Assembly: GCA_023229165.1 (NCBI GenBank)
Contig: JALNZQ010000087.1
Span: 1 to 9,919, forward strand
DNA length: 9,919 bases
Direction of reading: 5' to 3'
Origin: Methanothrix sp.
Lineage (GTDB): Archaea > Halobacteriota > Methanosarcinia > Methanotrichales > Methanotrichaceae
The translations under genes and the position numbers were made by a program. The notes under the pieces were generated by a model that saw only the letters and a list, made by a program, of their open reading frames with translations, did no database searches and was not told where the DNA came from. Of the stretch, positions 1 to 5,662 are shown piece by piece. How positions within the stretch are numbered: position 1 is the first letter of the stretch; each line of letters starts with the position of its first letter.

Positions 1-24
1 GCCCCCTACCGACTTTTGCATTAA

Positions 25-103
25 AATTTTTATAGAATTATTATGTATACTTGCATTGGATTTGGCGAATTTTTGTTATTGAGTCTAATGGCCTCGATAT
101 AAG
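25..103 (+). promoter_or_regulatory. Possible TATA elements upstream of the secreted repeat protein
   Basis: Two A/T-rich TATA-like elements lie before the first gene: TTTTTATAG around 29-37 and GATATAAG at about 96-103. The first would give a leader of roughly 125 bases, the second one of roughly 60. Both would keep the hairpin region at 139-177 in the transcript. Neither is a perfect archaeal TATA/BRE match, so the choice is open. Confidence 0.3.
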
Positions 104-138
104 CAAAAGGAATAAATGGTTAAAGCTCACGTACCTGA

Positions 139-177
139 AAAAGGGGTCTGATTGAGTACCCTTTTGAGAAAGGAGGT
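139..177 (+). promoter_or_regulatory. Leader with two competing hairpins around the ribosome-binding site
   Basis: The Shine-Dalgarno motif AAAGGAGGT (169-177) sits 7 bases before the ATG at 185. The element CCCTTTT (159-165) can pair with upstream AAAAGGG (139-145, 7 bp). Its inner part CCTTT (160-164) can instead pair with AAAGG (169-173, 5 bp, TGAG loop), which is the left half of the Shine-Dalgarno motif. The pairings exclude each other, so the region could act as a translational on/off switch. The complementarity is seen directly; the regulatory role is inferred. Confidence 0.35.
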
Positions 178-184
178 TCATGAA

Positions 185-592
185 ATGAAGTTGATTCTTA
201 CATTATTCGTCGTCACGGTTCTTCTGGCAAGCGTTGCCGTCACGGCCAGCGCGGCCGATGTTCTGGATTTGAGCACATTAGGTAAAAAACCGAGCATCGA
301 GCCTATTTCTCTGCCCAGGCTCTCGCCCACAATGCCGACTATTGCCGCAACCTCTCTGGGTGGCAGCCAGAATAGCGATGTGCTCGATCTCAGCACTCTG
401 GGAAAGAAAGCACTGCTCAATGTGAGCACGTCCATGATCAAGGGTGCATCTCCGGTTACAATCACACCCATGTTCGCCGTTAAGAATACCAATGTGACCA
501 ACCAGGCCGGCTCAGTCTACACCCTGCCCCAGGCAATTTCTGCCACCCCATCCGTCTACACCCCGCCTATTGCCATATTTGGCGGAGCTTAA
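185..592 (+). CDS. Secreted 135-aa protein with duplicated DVLDLSTLGKK motif
   Basis: I do not recognise the family. The ATG at 185 is chosen over an in-frame TTG at 152 because AAAGGAGGT lies 7 bases before it and the protein then begins with a clean signal peptide: MKLI, a hydrophobic core to about residue 20, and a likely cut after ASA at residues 21-23. The mature protein starts ADVLDLSTLGKK, and the same 11 residues recur at 65-75, forty residues after the first copy at 25-35. The rest is rich in Ser, Thr, Pro and Val with no cysteines, as in extended extracytoplasmic proteins; there is no second membrane segment or obvious C-terminal anchor. The 49-aa gene begins 11 bases after the stop and is probably co-transcribed. 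It is likely exported to the cell surface or pseudoperiplasm, perhaps as an adhesive or sheath-associated protein, but nothing in the sequence proves a role. Confidence 0.8.
   Translation: MKLILTLFVVTVLLASVAVTASAADVLDLSTLGKKPSIEPISLPRLSPTMPTIAATSLGGSQNSDVLDLSTLGKKALLNVSTSMIKGASPVTITPMFAVKNTNVTNQAGSVYTLPQAISATPSVYTPPIAIFGGA
257..409 (+). repeat. Two copies of an 11-residue peptide repeat
   Basis: DVLDLSTLGKK is encoded at 257-289 and again at 377-409. The peptides are identical, but 8 of 11 codons differ by silent changes (for example CTG/CTC, TTG/CTC, TTA/CTG, GGT/GGA). The protein motif, rather than a recent DNA duplication, therefore appears to be conserved. Confidence 0.85.
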
Positions 593-603
593 AGAGGAAG
601 AAA

Positions 604-753
604 ATGGAAGTTTCGTTGAAGGTGGATGGAAAGGCAATCGATTTAAATGCCTTCACCCAGGAGTTCATCGGCAATGTTGCAGTAGCTATGGCCGAGTCCC
701 TGCGGGGCGTTGGCCAGGACTGGAAAGGAATTGAGATCAGAATAGAAAAGTGA
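604..753 (+). CDS. 49-aa small conserved-looking protein
   Basis: The ORF runs from ATG 604 to TGA 751-753 and begins MEVSLKVDGKAIDLNAF. A purine-rich AGAGGAAG (about 594-600) precedes the ATG, and the gene starts 11 bases after the stop of the secreted protein. The predicted fold is a short beta hairpin (VSLKVDGKAIDLN), one helix (FTQEFIGNVAVAMAESLRGV) and a final strand (WKGIEIRIEK). From memory this pattern, 'xVxLxVdGKxIxLNxFvxxxxxNvxxxmxesLkg', resembles a tiny uncharacterised protein widespread in euryarchaea; I cannot confirm that without a search. There are no cysteines, signal peptide or membrane segment, so it is probably cytosolic. It ends 8 bases before the convergent arvC stop at 762, leaving almost no room for separate terminators. 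Confidence 0.7.
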   Translation: MEVSLKVDGKAIDLNAFTQEFIGNVAVAMAESLRGVGQDWKGIEIRIEK

Positions 754-761
754 TTAAACTC

Positions 762-1283
762 TCAATCCTTCTTGCTCTTTTTAAAGACCGATGCGAGATC
801 AATAAAATAAGTGCCTTCCTTGACCGCCATAATCAGTTCATCTCTCTCGAATAGAGACGGCAGATTCAGCTCGTAGGTGCCAGGTGCCGTTATCTTGACA
901 CTCTCCAGAGCCTTCTCTTTCGGCTTGCCATCACTCTGATGGGTATCCTCTAACAGGTGGTTATCCACTAAATGATGGTTATCCGCGAGCTTTTTCTTTA
1001 AAGGGATGTAAAGCGTTGGTGGAGGTGTCGCGACAGGAAATGATTTTTGCGAAGATTGCATCTCCTCTTCTATTGCCATCGACTCTTTTTCCGTTCTCCT
1101 GGGCGGTATCCGTACACCCATAGCCCGAGTTATGATAGGCTTCGGCTGTAGCATCTGCGCCTTCAAATCCCGTGGCTTCTTTTTCACGAACATGAACTTC
1201 TTCCAGCCGCAATTCGGGCATCCCTTCAGGATATCCTCTCCCGAATCGAAGACGTTGCTACAGCGAGTACAGATATGAGGCAT
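762..1283 (-). CDS. arvC: OapC/ArvC family zinc-ribbon protein
   Basis: Third gene of the archaeal GTPase operon, 173 aa. The N-terminus carries a four-cysteine zinc ribbon (C5-x2-C8 and C22-x2-C25) in the pattern CTRC...CPNCGW. A basic segment with KKKPRD follows, then a variable Pro/His/Glu-rich linker (about 40-128). A conserved-looking C-terminal block (about 129-165: GTYELNLPSLF and EGTYFIDLASVF) looks like a repeated beta-hairpin motif. This matches the DUF2072/OapC/ArvC architecture. In Haloferax the homologues sit beside oriC (Oap) and belong to the operon whose GTPase drives vesicle formation (Arv). The ATG at 1283 directly abuts the TAG of arvB (1284-1286), with GGGGG just upstream as ribosome-binding site. 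The linker holds a hexapeptide expansion at residues 101-118. Confidence 0.85.
   Translation of the reverse strand: MPHICTRCSNVFDSGEDILKGCPNCGWKKFMFVKKKPRDLKAQMLQPKPIITRAMGVRIPPRRTEKESMAIEEEMQSSQKSFPVATPPPTLYIPLKKKLADNHHLVDNHLLEDTHQSDGKPKEKALESVKITAPGTYELNLPSLFERDELIMAVKEGTYFIDLASVFKKSKKD
938..984 (-). repeat. 18-base tandem repeat in the arvC linker
   Basis: On the plus strand GATGGGTATCC (938-948), GGTGGTTATCC (about 956-966) and GATGGTTATCC (974-984) recur at 18-base spacing. They encode the hexapeptide series DNHHLV, DNHLLE, DTHQSD at residues 101-118 of ArvC. This is an in-frame, slightly decayed expansion in the disordered linker. Confidence 0.7.
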
Positions 1284-1652
1284 CTAGTCCCCCACGGAGA
1301 CCTTGGTGCTGATCTGATATTTGTCTTTCTCAATGGTGCGTAGCTGGTTGGCAGGGCCGATGACCGTCATCCTGCCCTTAAGGGCTCTGCCAAATATCTT
1401 GTCCAAAAACGATCCTTCCTTTTTGGAAGGGTAGCTCTCGATCTCTATTCCGGAGAACTCGTCCACCCGAATCTCGGTCATGGTCATCTCGATGAGGCGC
1501 ACCTCCTCATCAGAAGTCAGGCCACACTCCAAAACCACAATCTTACCTTTTTTGACCTTGTCCAGGATGAGCCGAATCTTCTCCATTGAGGTCATTTTCT
1601 CCAGCTTCTCCCCGGAGATGAGGTCCATCTGCACTTCTCTCATCAAGATCAC
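1284..1652 (-). CDS. arvB: OapB/ArvB family protein (DUF2073)
   Basis: A 122-aa protein between the GTPase and the zinc-ribbon gene. It contains the block DLISGEKLEKMTSMEKIRLI (about 10-29), then VVLECGLTSDEEVRLIEMTM and a C-terminal stretch with RALKGRMTVIGPANQLRTI, which I recognise as the DUF2073/OapB/ArvB pattern. It has no membrane segment and is probably cytosolic, acting with the ArvA GTPase; its biochemistry is unknown. The start given is a GTG (1650-1652) that overlaps the arvA stop as GTGA, a sign of translational coupling. An in-frame ATG at 1643, with GGTGATC close upstream, or one at 1628 just before DLIS, is also possible. The gene ends at TAG 1284-1286, immediately followed by the arvC ATG. 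Confidence 0.87.
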   Translation of the reverse strand: MILMREVQMDLISGEKLEKMTSMEKIRLILDKVKKGKIVVLECGLTSDEEVRLIEMTMTEIRVDEFSGIEIESYPSKKEGSFLDKIFGRALKGRMTVIGPANQLRTIEKDKYQISTKVSVGD

Positions 1653-2287
1653 CCGAAATGAGCTGCTATCGCCTGATAAAGGTTATCTATATTCGATCCT
1701 TCCAGGGCGGAAATCGACACCATGGCATGCTGAGGGAAGGCAGCCTTAATTCTAGCAGGCGAGGCATTGGGCAGATCCATCTTATTGGCCACAATAAGGA
1801 GGGGAAGCTTCCGGGCTTCCATGTTTCCAATCACTACCACATTGACCTGAGTATAAGGATCCTCGGTTGAGTCCATAACCAATAGCACGCCGTCCAGGTC
1901 ATCCAGCCATTTGATAGCTTCAATGACTCCTTCCGTAGCCTCCTTGGCCCTCTTCTTAGACTCGGCCTCGGAGAGGCCAAAGGCCATGAACTCCTTGAAA
2001 TCAACCTTCGTAGCCATGCCTGGCGTATCAACTATATCCAGCTCGATGCTCGATCCGTTGGCGTTGATCACCACACCCTCTCTTCTCATGGCCCTGCGGG
2101 TCTCATGTGGAATGGGGGAAGCCTCACCCAAGCTTTCACCCTCACACCAGTCATGCAGAATCCTGTTGGCCAGAGTGGTCTTTCCGGCATTAGGTGGGCC
2201 GTAAAGTCCGATCTTGGCCCTCTTTTTTTTAAATATCCTGTTTATCCATGTCCCAAGGCTCTCCTTGAGGCTACTGATGATACCCAT
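1649..2287 (-). CDS. arvA: Small Ras/Era-like GTPase ArvA (OapA)
   Basis: A 212-aa GTPase with all G motifs: P-loop GPPNAGKT (30-37), G3 DTPG (87-90), G4 NKMD (168-171) and G5 SAL (193-195). The HETRR segment (61-65) lies in the switch I region. A short basic amphipathic N-terminal helix (about 4-24: SLKESLGTWINRIFKKK) could bind membrane. Homologues are OapA, next to oriC in Haloferax, and ArvA, shown in haloarchaea to drive extracellular vesicle formation; the gene order A-B-C here fits that operon. The ATG at 2287 has GAGGT six bases upstream, and a TATA-like element lies at 2341-2354. The stop overlaps arvB. The family assignment is strong; a vesicle role in this organism is inferred from homology. 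Confidence 0.9.
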   Translation of the reverse strand: MGIISSLKESLGTWINRIFKKKRAKIGLYGPPNAGKTTLANRILHDWCEGESLGEASPIPHETRRAMRREGVVINANGSSIELDIVDTPGMATKVDFKEFMAFGLSEAESKKRAKEATEGVIEAIKWLDDLDGVLLVMDSTEDPYTQVNVVVIGNMEARKLPLLIVANKMDLPNASPARIKAAFPQHAMVSISALEGSNIDNLYQAIAAHFG

Positions 2288-2340
2288 GTCCTACCTCACA
2301 TCTGATAAGCGCATATCTCTACTAATAATTTTCCATAACT

Positions 2341-2354
2341 TTTTAATATAAAAA
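2341..2354 (-). promoter_or_regulatory. TATA box of the arvABC operon
   Basis: Read on the minus strand, the sequence is TTTTTATATTAAAA, a good archaeal TATA element about 60 bases before the arvA ATG. It predicts a transcript start near 2321 and a leader of about 34 bases containing GAGGT. The same A/T-rich stretch, with oligo-T runs on the minus strand around 2356-2376, may also end the radical SAM transcript. Confidence 0.5.
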
Positions 2355-2388
2355 GAGAATCCAGAAAAAGTAAACGAAAGCAAATGCC

Positions 2389-3483
2389 TTAGCCGAAGAT
2401 ATCCTGGGCCGGGCAATGGCTGACGAATCCCTCGAACAGCCCACATCTACGCACAGCCTTCCAGGCATCTTTCAGGGAAGAGTCCTTTATATTTGCATAG
2501 CTTTCCTGCAAATAAGGACAGGCTCTGACGCTGCCGTCAACTGCTACATGCAGCCACCTTCTCCCGGCCATGCAGCCCATCAATTGGCCCTCAAAATAGG
2601 TATTGGCAAAAAGCCGCGGGCCGCCCGGCGTGGTGTTGATCTTCTTGTAGAGGTCGATGATCTTCTCCTTCTCAATCAATGTCAGCTTTTCCTCAGGTGT
2701 CTTGGGCATGCCCTCCCAGACGGACAGCTCCTGCACACCTAATTTTGTTGCCAACTCGTAGAGATCTGAGATTCTATCCACCTGACCGGCCTTTATATGA
2801 CAGGACATGGTTACCATCAATCCCGTTTGCAGAGCGATGCGTATAGCTTCTATTGCCTTGGCATGAGCACCGACTACACCCCTCACCAGGTCATGCTCCT
2901 CGGGATTGGTGCTGTAAACGCCAATGATAAGATTATAAAGCCCGGCTTCTCTGAGCTTGACCGCCTTCTCTATAGTCATGTCAAGGCCTGGCGTGAAGAG
3001 ATTTACCACAGCCTTCTCAGGATCGACGTGCTTTATCAATTCGAAGATATCCTCCCGCAAAAGAGGGTCGCCTTCGGTAAAGGTGACGATGCAGGTACCC
3101 ATATCCAGGGCCTGGTCGATGGTGCACAAAATGTCTTCGCGGGAGAGTTCACCCTCGCCCTCCTTTATCAGGCAATGGTCACATTTTGCCCCGCAGCTTC
3201 TTGTAACCTCGATGGAGAGAGTCTGAGGCACCGGCCGGCCTATCGCTGCCCGCGCTTCATTGACCAGCAACCTTTTGAAGGGGCCGCTGGGAATGGGCGG
3301 AAGCCATGTACTGGCAACTATATCCTTCAGCCTGACCTGAGCAGGCTTCTCCTCCGCCAGCCTCTGGTTTATCATCTTCAAAACAGGCTGGATCATCCGT
3401 GCCAGAGCACCTGATGCCAGCAGGGCTCGAAGATCCCGATCATAGTCCACACATAGCGCGGCCGTCTTGATGAGCTGGGTCAT
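2389..3483 (-). CDS. Radical SAM protein with SPASM-like C-terminus
   Basis: A 364-aa iron-sulfur enzyme of unknown substrate. The radical SAM cluster motif is C97-x3-C101-x2-C104 (CGAKCDHC), preceded by TLSIEVTRS. TEGDPLL (136-142) stands where GGEPLL is usual and should contact SAM. The C-terminal third has cysteines at 304, 322, 347 and 357 around VDGSVRACPYLQES, like a SPASM or 'twitch' auxiliary cluster domain. The first 85 residues are a helical extension outside the core. The ATG at 3483 has only GGGATC as a weak ribosome-binding site. The gene diverges from argG over a 98-base gap and precedes arvA in the same direction, but arvA has its own TATA. A peptide-modifying or cofactor-synthesis role is possible; there is no neighbouring precursor peptide to decide. 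Confidence 0.8.
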   Translation of the reverse strand: MTQLIKTAALCVDYDRDLRALLASGALARMIQPVLKMINQRLAEEKPAQVRLKDIVASTWLPPIPSGPFKRLLVNEARAAIGRPVPQTLSIEVTRSCGAKCDHCLIKEGEGELSREDILCTIDQALDMGTCIVTFTEGDPLLREDIFELIKHVDPEKAVVNLFTPGLDMTIEKAVKLREAGLYNLIIGVYSTNPEEHDLVRGVVGAHAKAIEAIRIALQTGLMVTMSCHIKAGQVDRISDLYELATKLGVQELSVWEGMPKTPEEKLTLIEKEKIIDLYKKINTTPGGPRLFANTYFEGQLMGCMAGRRWLHVAVDGSVRACPYLQESYANIKDSSLKDAWKAVRRCGLFEGFVSHCPAQDIFG

Positions 3484-3581
3484 TATGATCCCGTTTTTTC
3501 GTGGCAGTTATAGAGTTATCGCTACAGGAAGAGATAAGGTTAAATTGACCCTGGCCTCCTGTACGAAAGTGGTGTTGCGAA
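3484..3581. promoter_or_regulatory. Divergent promoter region, radical SAM gene / argG
   Basis: These 98 bases separate two divergent genes and must hold both promoters. GTTATAGAGTTAT (about 3507-3519) gives CTATAAC on the minus strand, a plausible TATA for the radical SAM gene. GGTTAAATTG (3538-3547) is a plausible TATA for argG, giving a very short leader. Neither element is strong. Confidence 0.3.
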
Positions 3582-4766
3582 GTGTCTGAAGTTGTACTGG
3601 CCTATTCAGGCGGCCTGGATACATCCGTTTGTATTCCGCTCCTCAAAGAGCGCTATGGATTTGATAGAATAGTCACCGTTCTGGTGGACGTAGGCCAGCC
3701 ACGGTCGGATATCGAGCGCGGAAACCGCAGAGCAAAGCAGCTGGCGGACGAGCACTACATCATAGATGCACGAGAAGAGTTCGTAAAAGACTACATCTTT
3801 CCGCTCATCAAAGCCAACGGCTCTTACGAGGGATATGTCCTGGGAACGGCCATTGCAAGGCCGCTGATCGCCATCAAAGCAGTCGAGATCGCCAAGCAGA
3901 AAGGCATAAAGAACCTTGCGCACGGATGCACCGGTCGCGGCAATGATCAGCTGCGTTTCGAGGCCATCTTCCGGGCGACAGACTGCCGGGTCATCGCACC
4001 CATGCGAGAGCTGGACTTAGCCCGCGAATGGGAGATAGATTATGCGCGCGAGCACGGCATTGAAGTTCCCGTAACCCGCGATCGGCCCTGGTCGATAGAT
4101 GAGAACATCTGGTCTCGATCCATTGAGGGCGGAAAGCTTGAGGACCCCTACTTCGAGCCCCCCGAGGAGATCTACGGCTGGACCAAAAAGCCGGATGCAG
4201 GCAAGAGCGCGCAGATTGTGGAGATCGGATTTGTCCAGGGTGTTCCCGTCTCTTTGGATGGCGTGCAGATGGGTGGCGTTGAGCTGATTGAGAATCTCAA
4301 CCAGATAGGTGGCGAGCACGGCGTGGGCAGGACGGATATGGTGGAGGACAGGGTGCTGGGCCTGAAGGCGCGCGAGAACTATGAGCATCCTGCGGCAACT
4401 ATTATCCTCACGGCGCATAAGGACCTGGAGCATCTGGTCTTATCCCGGGCCGAGCTTCGTTTCAAGGTCATGGTGGATGAGGCCTGGTCGGAGATGGCCT
4501 ATATGGGCCTGGTGGAGGACCCGCTATATTCCGATCTGAATGCCTTCCTGGACCAGTCCCAAAAGAGGGTCAACGGCTCGGTCAAGATGAAGCTCTACTG
4601 CGGAAATGCCATCCCCGTGGGCCGCCAATCGCCCGACGCACTCTATGCTCAGGACATGGTCTCCTTCGACTCCCAGACCTTGAGCCAGAAAGATGCAGAA
4701 GGCTTTGCCAAGTACCACGGATTCCAGGCCAGGCTGCTCAAGAGAAAAGGCCTTATGAGATCATAA
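3582..4766 (+). CDS. argG: Argininosuccinate synthase
   Basis: ArgG joins citrulline and aspartate with ATP, giving argininosuccinate, AMP and pyrophosphate, the penultimate step of arginine synthesis in the cytosol. At 394 aa it has the normal family length. The N-terminal PP-loop is AYSGGLDTS (7-15), and the citrulline/aspartate site block HGCTGRGNDQLRF is at 114-126. The DRPWSIDENIW region (about 166-176) and GGEHGVGRTDMVEDR (about 244-258) are typical. The start is a GTG at 3582, chosen because the family begins right before VVLAYSGG and no ATG is available; a weak GGTG lies about 8 bases upstream. The DUF2111-like gene follows after 24 bases, so argG probably heads the 3582-6531 cluster. 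Confidence 0.97.
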   Translation: MSEVVLAYSGGLDTSVCIPLLKERYGFDRIVTVLVDVGQPRSDIERGNRRAKQLADEHYIIDAREEFVKDYIFPLIKANGSYEGYVLGTAIARPLIAIKAVEIAKQKGIKNLAHGCTGRGNDQLRFEAIFRATDCRVIAPMRELDLAREWEIDYAREHGIEVPVTRDRPWSIDENIWSRSIEGGKLEDPYFEPPEEIYGWTKKPDAGKSAQIVEIGFVQGVPVSLDGVQMGGVELIENLNQIGGEHGVGRTDMVEDRVLGLKARENYEHPAATIILTAHKDLEHLVLSRAELRFKVMVDEAWSEMAYMGLVEDPLYSDLNAFLDQSQKRVNGSVKMKLYCGNAIPVGRQSPDALYAQDMVSFDSQTLSQKDAEGFAKYHGFQARLLKRKGLMRS

Positions 4767-4790
4767 AGAAACTGTAAGGGCAGGATTTAT

Positions 4791-5207
4791 TTGATATCGC
4801 AGTCTAATACGGTTAGCATGTCTCGACTCGTGATATCTGAGGACGCCAGATCTGAGGATCTGGCGGCACTCGCCCTTGCCTTAAATGAGATCCTCCGGCT
4901 TCCCGTCACAATGCGATGCGCGAGATTTCCTGGCGTGAGGGTGGAGAAGGGAAAGGTTCTGGATAATGAATACAGCGGACCTGTCCTGGAAGAGGTCATA
5001 AAAACCGGCAAGAGCATTCGCACCACTCCGAAAGAGGGAGCTTATCGGGGTATTCCGGTGTCTGTCGCCCCTATATTGGTAGAAGGCCGAGCCATCGCCG
5101 CCGTAGGTGTAGTGGATGTGATCGGCACTATCGATATTCCTGAGGTCTTCGGGGCCTATGGGGATGTCTTGAAACAGGTTTCAGGTAAGGTGCCAGAGAA
5201 AAAATGA
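4791..5207 (+). CDS. DUF2111-family archaeal protein
   Basis: A 138-aa cytosolic protein of unknown function. The blocks NEILRLPVTMRCARFPGVR, VEKGKVLDNEYSGPVLEEV, YRGIPVSVAPI and AIAAVGVVDVIGTIDIPEV match what I know of DUF2111, a family largely confined to methanogenic archaea. The compact alpha/beta pattern recalls small ligand-binding sensor domains. The TTG at 4791 has AGGA (4782-4785) 5 bases upstream. An ATG at 4818 (MSRLVISEDA) has no visible ribosome-binding site but is an acceptable alternative that would remove 9 residues. The gene starts 24 bases after argG and its stop overlaps the next ATG as ATGA, so translational coupling to the acetyltransferase is likely. Confidence 0.8.
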   Translation: MISQSNTVSMSRLVISEDARSEDLAALALALNEILRLPVTMRCARFPGVRVEKGKVLDNEYSGPVLEEVIKTGKSIRTTPKEGAYRGIPVSVAPILVEGRAIAAVGVVDVIGTIDIPEVFGAYGDVLKQVSGKVPEKK

Positions 5208-5662
5208 AGATCCGGAGCGCACAGCCCAGTGATCTGGCCCAGATTGTACAAATCGAGGAGCTCTGCTTCCCGGAGGAGACCGCTTTTCCGCCCAAGATGT
5301 TCGCCTACCTGATACGCTATGCGGTGTCTCTGGTGGCCTCTGACCCGGAGAAGAAAGTATTAGGCTTCATCATGGGATATACCAGTGGAAAGGCAGGTGC
5401 GGTCTATACCCTGGACGTTCACCCCGGATACCGCAGAAAAGGCATCGGTAGCAAGCTCCTCCTGTCTTTAGAAGGGAAGCTGGCACGACTCGGTGCCCAG
5501 GCGATCCGACTTGAGGCCGCTATAGATAAGCCAGGGGCTGTAGAGCTATACAAAAAGGTCGGCTACCAGGAGAGGGAGCTGGTCAGGAACTATTATGGCA
5601 GAGGCAATCATGCCGTGCGGATGTGGAAAAATTTGGATGTGTGCTTATGCTTAACGACGTAG
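5204..5662 (+). CDS. GNAT N-acetyltransferase (RimI/Ard1-like)
   Basis: A 152-aa GNAT enzyme that should transfer acetyl from acetyl-CoA to an amine, as RimI and archaeal Ard1 do on protein N-termini. The core motif A is YTLDVHPGYRRKGIGSKLLL (68-87), with the R/Q-x-x-G-x-G/A acetyl-CoA pyrophosphate loop RRKGIG at 77-82. Motif B follows as IRLEAAIDKPGAVELYKKVG (101-120), with the tyrosine (Y116) common in the family. The C-terminus NYYGRGNHAVRMWKNL is typical of RimI-like proteins. The ATG overlaps the preceding stop (ATGA). The last residues overlap the next gene by 16 bases. The substrate cannot be told from sequence; an N-terminal acetyltransferase is the best guess. Confidence 0.87.
   Translation: MKIRSAQPSDLAQIVQIEELCFPEETAFPPKMFAYLIRYAVSLVASDPEKKVLGFIMGYTSGKAGAVYTLDVHPGYRRKGIGSKLLLSLEGKLARLGAQAIRLEAAIDKPGAVELYKKVGYQERELVRNYYGRGNHAVRMWKNLDVCLCLTT

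Noticed and set aside
152..184. TTG start extending the secreted protein by 11 residues
   Set aside because: The extension would be encoded through the Shine-Dalgarno motif and would spoil the signal peptide's N-terminus.
2797..3414. A 205-codon open frame on the plus strand
   Set aside because: It lies wholly inside the radical SAM gene on the opposite strand; its protein has no family motif, and the minus-strand frame has the CxxxCxxC motif.
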